Source: Acanthornis magna | Lineage: Eukaryota; Chordata; Aves; Passeriformes; Acanthizidae | Length of the DNA: 64,000 bases | Reading direction: 5' to 3' | Assembly: GCA_036785705.1 (NCBI GenBank) | Contig: JAWUZG010000018.1 | Coordinates: 6,421,501-6,485,500 of the forward strand | Shown: piece by piece, positions 14,623-26,700 of the stretch | How the letters are laid out: every line of letters starts with the position of its first letter | Position numbering within the stretch: the first letter of the stretch is position 1 | Notes under the pieces: generated by a model | Seen by the model: only the letters and a program-made list of their open reading frames with translations | Databases searched by the model: none | What the model was told of the DNA's origin: nothing | Translations under genes and position numbers: made by a program

Positions 14623-17600
14623 CCCTCTCCTCTGCTGACACCTTTTCAGCCTGTTGCAGAGGACATTGTCCAAGAGAGAGGACCAGAGCCGTGACCATAC
14701 TTCTACTGTTCAGTGCTTTGGGAATTCACCTGGCAAGAAACACCTTTTCAGTTATGCCAGCTCTGTGCTTTGTATTAAATAGTCACTGACCAAAATAGAG
14801 AATGTACCTTTACTGGGTCTCTGGGACACAGACACCTGCAGGACTGGCCATATACTGCAGAGATGTGCACCCTTTTTCTCATGCACCCTTTTTCAGGCCC
14901 CCTCAGCCTCAGCCGCCTGTGCCACGATGGAGGAGTCAGTGTCAGGTGCCCTGGGCCTCCTGCTGTTTGGTGCACGCAGCTGGCGTGGGTGGGTTTCACT
15001 CAAGGAAAGGTTTGAACACAATTTTCCAGCTCTTACAGGAGCGTTTCACAGTGAGCCTGTTACATAAAAGACAGGTAACATCTCCTCCTCCTCCCCTGCC
15101 CGCCTTCTGTGAGGAAACCAGCAGCTAAAATGTATTTTGAGAAGAGCTTGATCTTGACACTCCGGGTCAAGTGTTGAAAGTGCACAGTTGCTGGTGTAGG
15201 ATGCTCAGAGGGCTTGAGGAAAGAAATCTCCATTTTCAGCCCCAAACTGGGTTTACTGGAGAGATAAACAGTGTGCTTTACTGGGTGATTTTTTTTTTTT
15301 AAATGAGCCTCAGTGAACTTGAAGGTAAAATAGCAAAGAATGTTCCCAGCCAAAACTGCAGCATAAGTGAGCACGAGTGACTTAAGGGTTAGGTAACATT
15401 TTGCCTGTTTTCTCCTGTATACACACTCAGAAATCAAATTTCGGTACGTCATTTTCAAAACTGAAGAGTCTTGACAGTATCCCACCAGATTTCTAAATGG
15501 GAACTACAGATACCACAGTACCTTGATTTATATAATTGATCTGATGTTAATAAGAATTTATATTATTTTCTGTACAAGATAAAAAAAATACCTATGGACT
15601 GATTTGCTGCTTTGCTGACTTTCTCACCTCTGCTTTTAAGGCTTATTTAATTTGGAACTCATCACAGATGCTGGTTTCCCATATTGCCATTTGCCGGTAA
15701 TATATTTTTCCATATCTTTTTTTCCCTTTCACATAGCTAAGTCAAACGTGCACAAACCACAGCTGTTAGCTTATATATTCCAAGCTGTCTTTAATGTTGG
15801 CTTTTCCTTTCTCTTACAGCTGCCTATACTGTTTCTTAAACTATCTCATCATACATAGTATGTTTAGGCCTAAAAGTTGAGATTAAGTGGGAGGTATAAA
15901 ACCAGGTCTTGCATCTCTGTAGCTCGAACCTTGAGTAACAAAATTTACTGAGCGAAAGAAATACACAGTATATTCTGGGTAAACTGTAGGTTCATAGTGA
16001 AAATTAATAATACTGGGAAAGAAAATTAATGGATTGAAAGATACTAAAGTGACTCTGTTCAGATGCTTTTAGGTTAAATAATATATTCTGAAAAGTCACT
16101 TTTGTTCTATGGTAAGGTGGGAGCTATATGTTAATTTCTTTTATTCCTGGATCATTTTCTCTCTGAGATGTCATCAAGTTGAGTTTTCAGTACTACATTG
16201 AAATGAATATTCATCGCAGAGTTACAGCTTTTGAAAAATCTGTAGGGAAAAAGAAAAAAAAACCCAAGCCCTTTTCTTCCCCCTCTTCATAAAGCTCTGA
16301 ACACACATTGCTCCCTCGGGTTAACAAAGCAGCTCACAGCATCCATGTGCTTCTGGCATGGGCTTTGAGCTCTCCAGGTGTCCCCTCACGTGGGACCAAA
16401 GGGTAAAATGTGAGAAATGTAAGAGTTTGCAGGGTTGGGGTCTGCAGGAACAGCGAGAACAATGAGGGGTAGCCCTGGTACTCCCTCGGGGAGACAAAGC
16501 TCTTGAGCTCATCACTGTCGGTCAGAGCCTTTTGGGAGGTGGAGGAGTTACAAAGCAGCTTTGGGCTGCTGGGAGCAGTCCTCCAGCACTGAAAAAACCT
16601 ACAGATTATCAGCAAAATGGACAAAATGGCATTAATGGGTGAGTGAAATTGTGTGGATATTGAACTGGGGGCAGGAAGTTTAGGGAATTATTGAAATGTG
16701 GGGAATGTCACAGCTGTCACTGCTCAATAGTGTGGTTTTAAAAATCTGATAGATAAAATGGAGTAACGAGGTGAATCCCTTGGCTCACAAGACAGGTGGA
16801 GCTTTTCACCAACGTTCTCTTTAAGAGCTATGCTTTAAAAGCAATTTCAATGCCGTGGGGAACATTGCAATAAAGTGCACAGGGTGTTTGCAATTTAAAA
16901 ACAAGGGGAAACTCTTTCACAGGGATGGAACTGGGCCGGTGCGGCTAAACCCTTCCAAAAGCTCAAGGAATGGAGCCTCTGCCTGGCCCTCGGCTCCTGC
17001 TGCTTCCGCTGCAATCAGCGAAATGCCCTCGATGGGACATACAGTGTTTGTCTAGACATAAAATTGCCATGATATTATCAACTCTTCTGATTTTTTTTCC
17101 TAATCATAGCACAGATTCTTTACATTCTATCTCAACAATGATACATGGACTTTTGGGTGCAATGAGTAATAAAAAGGCTGTATTTAGTGCCACATAGTGG
17201 TAAAAAAAAAGAATTTCAGTGAGGATGGTTATTCTGAAGCAATGCAGAACATTAGATGTTAATGCTAAAGCTGTAAAAGTAAAAATAAATTTCAAAAATA
17301 TTAGGATACACGGATCAATTTGTGCTATGTATCACGAAGATTTCCTCATCTGAAGATGGTTTATATCACTAGCTAGGGAGATGTGCAATATAGGAAATTT
17401 GACTCTGTACTTACAATCAGTTTGCTTTGCAACAAGCAGAGCATTTTGCTCATTTACAGCCTTGACAAAATAGTGAGGGATGTGATAGTGGAATCTGCCC
17501 TTGCAAGTGGTGAGCTGCACAGCAGCCACAGGGCAGAGCCATGCTGGATTACAGCTGTAAAGATATCTCAAAACTTGGAAATATTACAGAGCAGTCTCTG

Positions 17601-18577
17601 AAGAAAGGGTTAATTTGGGATCGCTGGATTGGGAAGAATTTTGTGCGTGTTGGGGATGAGTAGTTTTCTTGCTCAGGTAGTGCAGAAAAATATTACTGTT
17701 GTCAATAACACAGGTAATGGTACTTCTGCAAGTGTAATGGACGTGTTGCAATTCATCTCCAACCATCCAGCACCAGGCCAAGCTAGATGAAACAACACCT
17801 GTCATGGTTAAAATGAGCTGAAATAAACTAAAAAGATCAAATTTTGCCAGTGAGTTCCCCGAAAGATGAATACACCTCAACAACATGTGTTTGTATAGGG
17901 TTATGAACGGGTCAAACCTGCGGTGTAACTTCAGATTCAGGAAACACAGTGAGACTGAGCTCTTGTTGCAGGCATACAGCTCATTGTACCAGGCTCCAGC
18001 AGGAAGGGCACAATGTTTTTGCAGCTAAAGCAGAGCTGTACACCTACAGAGCTCTTGTTTCTGCCTTTGCTGTGCTGCGTGATCTTTCAGGGGCCCCAGA
18101 GTGTGCAGGGAGCTGTGGCATCTCTCCCTACACAGCACAAAGTTTGCATGTGCAGCAGGACAGGGAAAGATTTGGCTTTTGGTGTAGGACACAAATAGCA
18201 CCAAACAGGACTGTTCTGGAGATAAAGGAACAAAATTTAGTGGTTTTGCAGTTTGCATTGGGATGCTCACCTGCAAAGTGCTTCAAAGCACCGATTTGAT
18301 TCAGTCTGGCTCCAGTTGCAGAGTTCCAGCTGATGTCTGTTGCCTGCTCCTCTGAAAGCAAGCTCTTCCACTTCTCCACACACAATAATTGCTGCCATAA
18401 GTCTTGCTTCAGGCAAAAGTATTATTGCATGCTATTTGGGAGGGTATTGAGATTTATTTTAAAGTAATATCGATATATTGGTACAAAAGCCTTATGGTGT
18501 CATAGGAAGTACAACTCTATGATCTGGGTGAGATGATTCACCTGCACACAACACTGCACAGAATCCTCCATGCTGGG
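14623..18577. other. Intergenic DNA, nothing recognised
   Basis: AT-rich sequence with no supported exon. The longest frame (15060-15485, minus, 141 codons) has no family resemblance and no exon-like boundaries that connect to anything else. Confidence 0.55.
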
Positions 18578-18595
18578 AAAAAAAAAAAAAAAAAA
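18578..18595. repeat. Poly-A run, 18 bases
   Basis: Eighteen consecutive A residues, about 500 bases beyond the S100P stop codon on the S100P downstream side. A TATAAAAA string lies about 170 bases to the right on the plus strand, but no transcript can be proposed from it. Confidence 0.9.
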
Positions 18596-18983
18596 GGTGT
18601 TTGGGTTTATTTTGCTGTTTTAACCAAGAAGGAGCCTACAAGACAGCCCTGCAAAAAGCACACAGCTGAGGGCACCAAACAGGCTCAAAGGCAGTGCCAG
18701 TGAGGCCTGGCCTGTACAGCTGTGGTGGCACATGTGGATTTGGGCTGCACCCCAGAGATGCTGATGTATAAAAACAGTCTCCAGCTGACTCATGGCTCCA
18801 GCAGCATTTACTTCTCTGCAGCACCGGGATGAATATTAAGCCTTTTGGCTAAGGAAAGAATTTTAAAAAGCAGAGAAAGAGAGAAAATACTCAGTGTGTG
18901 AGTTAGTGTGAGCCATTAAACCCAGGCTGTTCCCCAAATGAGAAGAAATTAGCATTCAGGACAGGGAATTAAGCTCAGTAGGG

Positions 18984-18989
18984 TTTATT
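18984..18989 (-). terminator. S100P: S100P poly(A) signal
   Basis: AATAAA on the minus strand, 113 bases past the S100P stop codon. It is the first such hexamer downstream, so a short 3' UTR of roughly 130-140 bases is expected. Confidence 0.75.
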
Positions 18990-19101
18990 TTTACAGTCCA
19001 GCATGCTTGCAAACTTCATGGCAGTACATGAAAGGAGTGAAGGGATCCGTATCAGTAGCATATGGAGCACAGGCAAAGAACTTCTGTGAGTAGTTTGACA
19101 A

Positions 19102-19251
19102 CTATTTGGCTGCATTCTGCTCAAAATATTTGTGACAGCAGCAAGTCAGAGCTGCTACAAAGATGACAAATTCTTTGAAGTCCACTTGGGAATCTCCATT
19201 TTCATCCAGGTTCTTGAAGACTTTATCAATAGCATCCTTGTCCTTCCCAGA
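19102..19251 (-). CDS. S100P: S100P last coding exon
   Basis: It encodes residues 47-95 and the TAG stop, including the canonical EF-hand. The acceptor is a good pyrimidine-rich TTTTTCTTTTGCAG directly before TCT GGG AAG. The frame is open and phase 0, matching the upstream exon. Confidence 0.96.
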   Translation of the reverse strand, partial: SGKDKDAIDKVFKNLDENGDSQVDFKEFVIFVAALTCCCHKYFEQNAAK

Positions 19252-22200
19252 CTGCAAAAGAAAAACAGTAGGTTGAGGTGAGAGAATGCATGACCCTAAC
19301 AGAGAGCAGCATCTCCACCCACACCCCAAATAAGGTCCTTGGCTGGGCTCTGGGCACTTGCTAAGGTCCTGTGCCTTCCCACCATCTGCACAGCAGCAGT
19401 GAGAAGCCCCCAAAAGCACGTGCTCCTGGGTTAATTACACCTGAGAGCTGCAGTGATGCACTGTCACAGAAAGGGATGTTTGCTACATCTAAACGAGCAT
19501 TTATCATGATTAAAGCTGTGTGACACAAAGCCCTGAGGACACTACCCAGATGAATTAAATGCTGTGAGTTCCCCGTCCACTCCCCTGGAAGGGCTCAGCT
19601 GGAGCTCAGGCAGACTGTAGTTTTGCGAAAAGATGCTTTCCTGGGGCAAATGTCAGATTTAAGCTTCAGTGAATACCTTCACCTCAGAAAAGATGCAAAC
19701 AGACTCAAAAGTGCTTTGAGTGCTGCCACTGGCCTTCTGGCCCAGCAGAAGCTGCTCACAGGAGCTGGTGGCTGGGAAGGTGCCTCCTGAGCCTGTGGGA
19801 TGCTGAGCTCGAGTTACCACAGCAAATCTTTTTCTAAGTTGTCATTATTCTTCCAAGTTGCCATTATTCTGATGGAATGACTGAACACAGTCATCAGTCA
19901 CCGCCAGCATGGCTTCGTGAGAGGGAAATCCTGCTTATCAAAACTTGATTTCCTTTTATGAAAAATAACCCACTTAGTTGATCAAGGGAAGCCAGTCGAT
20001 GTCATCTCTGGATTTTATTAAAGCTGTCAATACTGTCTCTCACAGGATCCTTCTGGACAAACTGTCCAGCACACAGCTGAATAAACACATTCTGTGATGG
20101 GTGAGCAACTGCCTCATGGGTGGGGCATGAAGGGTTATAGTGAATGGGGGACATCAGACTGGGGACCTGTCACTCGTGGGGCTCCACAGAGCTCCATCCT
20201 CATCCCTGTGCTCTTTAACATCTTCATAAATGATGTGGATGAAGGACTGGAAGGGATAATGAGCAAGTTTGCAGATGAGAAAAAACTGAGAGGGGCTGCT
20301 GACTCCATTGAAGGCAGAGAGGCCCTGGAGGGAGACCTCAACAAATTAGAGGACAGGACAATCACCACCCATATGAAGGGAACATGGGAAAGTGCCAAAT
20401 TCTGCAGCTGGGATGGGGCAAACCTGGATGTACAGACAGACTGGGGAATGAGGGGCTGGAACACAGAGCCATGGAAAGGGATCTGGGGGTCCTGGTTTAC
20501 AGGAAGTTGAACAGGAGTCAGCAGTGCCCTGGCAGCCAGGAGGGACATCCCTGTCCTGGGGACATCAGGCACCAGCCAGGCAAGGGAGGGGATTGTCCTG
20601 CTCTGCTCTGCTCTGACCTGGGGTGGCCTCACCTTGAGTGCTGGGGGCAGTTTTGGGTGCCACAATAAAAGGAAGATGTTAAACTATTAGAGAGAGTCCA
20701 AAGGAGGGCAACAAAGATGATGAAAGGCCTTGAGGGGAAGCTGTGTGAGGAGTGGCTGAGGTCACTTGGTGTGTTCAGCCTGGAGGAGACTGAGGGGAGA
20801 CCTCACTGCAGTTACAACTTCCTCAAGAGGGGAAGAGGCAGACACTGATCTCTGCTCTGTGCTGACAGTGACAGGACCCGAGGAATGGCCTGAAGTTGTG
20901 TCAGGAGAGGTTTAAGTTGGATATCAGGATAAAGTTCTTCACCCAGAGGGTGTTTGGGCACTGGAACAGCTCCCCAGGACAGTGGTCACAGCACCAAACC
21001 TGACAGAGCTCAAGAAAAGTTGGACACGAGCCTCAGGCACAAGGTGTGACTCCTGGGAACATTGCTGTGCAGGGCCAGATCGATCCTTAACTCGATCCTT
21101 GTGGGTCCCTTCCAACTCGGAATATTCTGTGCTTCTGTAATTCTGTGAACCAGTACATCTCAGGGCTGATGTTAAGCAAGGCATCATCCAAGTAATGCGT
21201 GCTTGTTTGTTTTGGGGTTTTTTTGGTGGGGTTTTTTTTTCATTTTACCAAAGTATATTTTTAAAAGTAGTTACTTTCTAACATAGTTTACAAGAGATCT
21301 TTTTGGCTCTGATCATCTACAGGGATTTAAAAGCTGCAATTTTAAAATTAAACAGGGGATGGCAGTACAGACCTAGTTAATCTAAAAAGCAACTCTGCAT
21401 TTTGTTGAAGATAAAAATAGATCTGATATTATATTAGAAAGAAATTATACCAACATTTGGAAATATCCACCAATTTAAAGTAAGTACTATCTTAATTTAA
21501 ATGTGAAGGCAATTTTTGATCATGGTATAATTAACCATGTTTAATGTATCACTTTAAATACTTTGTACATAATGTATTGCTTTAAATACACTACCTTTAC
21601 AATCACTAAAAATTGAACCAGTTCCCTAGATTTGACTGATGTGTCTGGAAGATTTTATTCATTGTAACTTTGTAAATTACAGTGTTTTAATTTTATAAGT
21701 GTATATTTAAAATTATTTAGTGAACTGTTTGAACTAGTTTTAGCCTCTGAACTATTTCTGAAATGCACAAGTGGGATTTTTTTTTTTTTTTAACTCTTTA
21801 TAACTGAGTCCAGTCCTTCAGCCCTGTGATATTTCTGGCTAATTGATTCAAGACAGTTGTGAGCTGTGTCAGTTAGAACCAATTTTAAGGCCAAAAGTAT
21901 ACATTTTAATTAAATGTAATTAAAAACACTGTCTCCTAGAAGTTATTGCAAGTAAAAAAGTGTGGATATAAATGGCAGGAAAATGCAGGTAGAAGTCTTT
22001 TTCTGAAGTCAGACTTATGTTCTCAATTTTTTTCTTGCAGTTATCAGTCTGGCAGGATGGGAACAAGGAAGATTTTTGGTTTAATTTATTTAAAGTACAG
22101 GCATAAAAGGGATTTTTCTTTTTCTTTTTAAGTCCTAGAAGAGGTAAAAGGAGGAAAGGGAGATGGAGACTGGAACGTAAGAGGACAAAGAGCTAATTAT

Positions 22201-23668
22201 CTTCCTGGAAAATACCAGTTTTTCCACTAGTTGCAGGAAATAAGTAGAACCAGAAAGAGCAGCTGTGGGGAGCTGGAAAAAGTGGTGCCTGGCCACTAAA
22301 CACAGTCAGGACACCTTTGCGCGTCATCCCCTTTGGGAGCTATCCAGTGCAGTGGCTCCCCAGCCTCATTCAGACCAAAGTTTGAGTGTCTGGGGGATTT
22401 CCACACCCTCCTAGAACCGTGGGTTTGCTGTTGGTTTTGTATCTCTTTGCATGGGGGTGCTGTGGTGCCACACAGCTCTGCGCTCCAGAGCAGGACCCTT
22501 CTGTGATGCTCTTGGCTCAAAAACACTGCTCTGTCTCACACAGCTTCCTCAGAAACATTGGAATCTGTCCCCCTGAGCCACCCAGGTCCTTATTCTGAAT
22601 ATTGCATCTCTTCCGTTTGTGAGACATAACTCCGGCAGGTGTGGATTTCCTACAGTGAATTCACAGAGCTTGCATGGAGAGATACTAAATTGTATCAAGT
22701 GCCCTGAAATAGTTGTTAAAAAACCTAACTATGCGCAATAAAACACTGAGAGCCACACACGGAGCATTTGGTCCTACACTTTTGCCATTAAGAACAATAA
22801 ATGTGCAAATAGGGAAACATTACTCCAGTGTGGAAAGAACAATGTACTTAAGAATATTTTCTGGATTTTTAGTGAGGGAAAGCAAATAAAACAAAAAAAG
22901 AAAATGAAAAGCATTTGTCTCCCTGGCAGCTAAACCTTTTACTAGAACATATTAAGGACTTTGAATACCTACTTAAATGCACTCTGTGACTACATGCAAA
23001 TCTGTGTTGTAAAATATATTTTCAGGTATTTCTTTTGCTGTTAAAGACAAATGCCAAATGTTTCTCTCTGAGTTCATCTGTTGTTCTGGTTAATGCATAA
23101 TTTTGATGAGCATACTGAGTTTGTAGTATAAATACCTAGAGAAGTTAAATGTATAAATATTTAGAGAGATTCTCTGTCTGCAATCAAGATCTTCAACTGC
23201 TGACAGCACAACTACCTTCACAGCAGTTGTGACATGAAGTGAGCTGATAAATCCAGGCATAAACAGAAACAGGTGAATTATGAAGTTGAAACCCAATCTA
23301 CTTCAAAGCCTTCATCCTGCTAACTCTAGTGATGATTTAGCAAACAAGGAGTGGCCCTACATATTAGAATCAGTTTTACGTAGTTTGTGCAAAACCTTTT
23401 TAAAATTTTATATTTTCCTACGAAACATTACATATTTTTGGATGTAATTCCCTAAAAACACACTAGAAAGTGTTCCTGCAGGCTGCTCATGTACCTGCTA
23501 CACAGAAACGGCGCCATGGTGTTCTCTTACCGCAAGAAAGTGCGGGAGCTCCTTTTCCAGGAGGGTCTTCAGCTCTGCTTTGCTGAGGCTTTGCCTGTTG
23601 CCATCACTCCTTGCATACTGGTCAAAGACAGCAATGGTCATTCCCATCGCAGTTTCCAGCTGGGACAT
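19102..23668 (-). CDS. S100P: S100 calcium-binding protein P
   Basis: This is a small EF-hand Ca2+ sensor; S100 proteins work as cytoplasmic or nuclear dimers that bind target helices when calcium-loaded. Two exons (23531-23668 and 19102-19251) join in phase 0 to 95 residues, exactly the length of human S100P. Residues 1-46 hold the N-terminal S100-type pseudo EF-hand (start [16 protein letters not shown] before the junction). Residues 47-95 start [10 protein letters not shown], contain the canonical EF loop [12 protein letters not shown] (residues 62-73, with acidic or amide ligands at 62, 64, 66 and the bidentate Glu 73) and end [10 protein letters not shown]. The SGKDKDA and HKYFE signatures are those of S100P rather than S100A1 or S100B. 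An odd feature is three consecutive Cys at 83-85. Splice sites are GCG|GTAAGA and TTTTGCAG|TCT. The 4.3-kb intron carries a CR1 element. The next gene to the right, on the same strand, is the Ig receptor. Confidence 0.95.
19842..19874. repeat. Short imperfect direct repeat
   Basis: A phrase of about 18 bases (AAGTTGTCATTATTCT / AAGTTGCCATTATTCT) occurs twice in a row just left of the CR1 body. It may be a local duplication rather than a target-site duplication. Confidence 0.6.
19880..21150 (+). mobile_element. Degenerate CR1 LINE (reverse transcriptase part and 3' end)
   Basis: Translated fragments in shifting plus-strand frames match the CR1 reverse transcriptase: [11 protein letters not shown], then [30 protein letters not shown], and [13 protein letters not shown]. 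The YxDD-type catalytic box of CR1 (FADD) reads FADE and the GVPQGS motif reads GAPQSS, and there are stops and frameshifts between the blocks, so the copy is dead. It ends near 21,150 in the CR1 3' terminus (GGGTCCCTTCCAACTC followed by ATTCTGTG-like repeats). It is 5'-truncated, as most CR1 copies are. It lies in the S100P intron, opposite to the gene. Confidence 0.9.
23531..23668 (-). CDS. S100P: S100P first coding exon
   Basis: It encodes residues 1-46 from ATG TCC CAG and ends GCG|GTAAGAG. The start was chosen because the frame gives exactly the S100 family N-terminus (LETAMGM). The bases before the ATG (CCAGCAGCAGC) could also be read as an acceptor, so a separate non-coding first exon cannot be ruled out. 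Confidence 0.94.
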
Positions 23669-23753
23669 GCTGCTGCTGGAGCCTGGCTTTCTGCTGAACA
23701 GGCACAGCCCCAGGGCTCTCTTGGAGGATGGAGCCTGCTCTGCTCCTGGGGTT

Positions 23754-23760
23754 CTTTATG
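23754..23760 (-). promoter_or_regulatory. S100P: Possible TATA-like box of S100P
   Basis: CATAAAG on the minus strand lies about 90 bases upstream of the S100P ATG, which would place transcription start some 55-65 bases before the ATG. This fits a gene with one intron and no non-coding first exon. The assignment rests on spacing alone. Confidence 0.35.
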
Positions 23761-26700
23761 CACCTGTCCCCTCCCATCTCTGCCCACCCAGGGACAGTTA
23801 TCCCTTAGCAAACACCTATATCTGGAGCTCACACCTCCATGCCAACACCTATTCAAACCCCAGTTTATCGCCCTGCTGTGACTGGAACAACCAGTTGCTC
23901 ACCAGCCTCTCCTTCAAGGTACACAGTGTGACTAACAAATGAAAATCTGATTTTGTTATGGGCTGTTTGCCTTTCAGATATCCCCGTGGGAGCAGAAGGG
24001 TGGGTAGCCCTGTTTTGGTGCAGTATTGGCCTACTCAGGAGGAAGAGGAGCATTTCAACCCTCCCTCACCACCATAGTTAGGGACTGTGAGGGGCTGCAA
24101 ACTTGGACTGCCCTCTCTGCCACACAGAGGACCTTGTTACTGACCACATGGATCACTAGCACACACTGGGGATGGGATTCTCTGCATCAAAAGTAGAGAT
24201 CTGCCATGCAGACAGCTAACACTGTCCTCCTGGGCTTGCGCTCAGTCTGTAGAGGATGTCCCAAACGGATCTTATGAACCAGAATCTCTCCAGGGCCAGC
24301 AAAGGGAACCTTGCAGAGCTGCTCCACAAAGAACCTGCTCAGGTAGAGATATCTGAAGCAATAAATCTGATACTTGAGCAAACAGCCATTTTAAAAATCC
24401 ATCTTCATCTGCAGTAAAATAACTTGCTATTTACCTTACACAACGTCAAATTTTGCAGTAAAATGACTTGTGCTGAAAACAAAAGGTCACTCTCCAGTCC
24501 TGTGATCCTCTATGGCCTTTGAGCCAAGGTCCCCCATCATTAGACACCAGACTGGCTGGACTCACACCTGGGCAGAGCAGAGGTGTTTGGGGTCTGTGCT
24601 GGGAGCTGGGTGACACCAGCCGTGGGAGCACAGATGGCCAAAGCTCATCAACTGCAGCCACACTGAGTTTGAACAAGTTCTGATTTCTGGAGAGAAAGAA
24701 AGTAGAGAGTAACTTGCTCTCTGCCAAACTCCAGGTGCCTACACCAGAACTGGAAGAGCTCATTTCAGGTGAGTAACATCTAGAGTACATAGGATGGACA
24801 CACTCTGAGCAAATTTTTGGGGGAACCTATCAAAACTAGGGCAGCATGCACGAACAGTGCTGATGGACCCCAGGGTGCAGCATTCTCAGTAGAAGATCAT
24901 GACTGTGGATTTCCAAAATTAAACCTGAGTTTGGATGTCTTTGGACATCCTTGAAGTTACTTGCAGATAACTTTCCACTCATACACAACCAATACAACAT
25001 GCTGTAGACAAGTCAGCAAAGATTGTTTATAATTAAGCAAAACTTCAAAAATTAAACTCATTTCTCCCAAATGCCTGTTCCCCAGGCAAAATCTCTCCTT
25101 TAACGTCAACAATATCTCAGAGCAAGACTACACATCACATGTATGTGGAAATCTAGAACAGTTCTGAAACAAAACCCCTATGATTATCCATCTTCCATTT
25201 TCCAACAAGTGATTTTGCATTTCCCAAAAAATTACAGCAGCACTTCAGGCTGTATACTTTATTCAAATGGTCCATTAGAATTATTTTTTCCTGTGACTTC
25301 AACCTCATGACATAGTTGCAACTGCTTTGCATTACAGGGGTAAGGGTTTTAAGTAAAGTTGGAAATTTTTACATTAAAGTGCATGTGGAAACCTGTGGGG
25401 TTTCTTTAAAGGAGGAACAAGAATAAAGCGAACAACTGGCCTTTGTCAGCTATGAACATTGCCTGGTGTTTGCACAAACACACAGTGGCACTCACTGCTG
25501 TGTCAAGTGCCAGGAACTTTCCTTTGTCCTTTTCTGACATGTATCTGTAACATGAATATTAAATATAGCCAGCAAAGAAAAATCAATTCCTCCCTCTAAA
25601 GGAAAAAAATAAAAGAAATAAAATGTTTACTTCACTCATTCTCATGACTTTGAATCATGAACATCAGTTTTAGCTATATGGAAGGTAAAAAAACTGTTCC
25701 CAAAAGGCAGAGAGGGAGATCAGCTTCAGTCAACAGGATATGTCAGTGTGTCCACAACTCTGCCACACAACCTGGCGAAAAAGGTGTTCTCACACAATTT
25801 CCTCTGCAAACATAGGTGACTCACAATTTTCAAGGATATGGCTGCAAAAGTGCTAAAACGCAGAATAAACCACAGGGCTTGAATATTTACTAGTTGAAAT
25901 GTCACCATGGTAGTGCTGCCTGAATGGGGTTTTTTAAATTTTTGATGTGTATTTTATTTGTATTCATGCATGTGCACACACATCAGTACTGCTCAGAATT
26001 CTCAATCACACTTTCCGCACTGTTTAAATATTTTCTTGTGATCTGTTTGTCATTAAAAATAGCAGCTTTGTGCACACAGCACAGACTATTACAGTTGTTT
26101 GCAAAACCAAAACAGAGTACAAATAGAAGGCCCCCATAGGAGAGTAGGCAGTGTTTTGATGCCAACCCATCTGTCCAGCTCCCCAGTGAGAGAAGCCATT
26201 TTCTGCTCTGGTTTAAATTTTGTATTATAATTGTCATGTAAGCAATACTTATTTGCTTCTTTCAGGTTTCTTTCTTTGAAGAATGGAATAGCCAATAGTT
26301 TAGATGAGCATCTACTGAGAGTCTATACAGAATTAGGTCTTGCTGTTCCTAACTTGGACCAAAAGTTTAAAGTATATATGTGTTACAAATGTGAACTTTC
26401 TCATGCATAATTTTCAAAACCCATTCAGGTGTACCCAAATTTTATAGCATTTGGTCAGATATTAAGGTTTACGTGAGATTTGTGTGACTCTCTGCTGATA
26501 TTCTCTTAGAGAATAACTTTTATTCCATGCTCTTTGCAGCAATGTCTGTTTTGGAAAAGTCTGAATAAACAGATTTATCAGTTCTACTGTAAAGTACCAT
26601 TTGTGTCACAGCCAGATGGATCGCTGCAATGGGATAGCTGAAATGGTAAACTTCTGTTAGAGCTTTTTGTCCATTACAGCTTAGCTTACTCCTAAAGGTG

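Larger units (their letters stand above)
19252..23530 (-). other. S100P: S100P intron
   Basis: A 4.28-kb intron of phase 0. It contains a degenerate plus-strand CR1 copy (about 19.88-21.15 kb) and otherwise AT-rich unique sequence, very AT-rich at 21.2-22.2 kb. No further coding exon was seen. Confidence 0.85.

Noticed and set aside
18766..18838. TATAAAAA followed by a short ATG frame on the plus strand
   Set aside because: The frame stops after six codons and nothing downstream looks like an exon. It lies in the S100P 3' flank.
20094..20668. Open frames of 138, 94 and 176 codons
   Set aside because: The plus-strand frames are decayed CR1 reverse transcriptase and the minus-strand frame is its antisense shadow.
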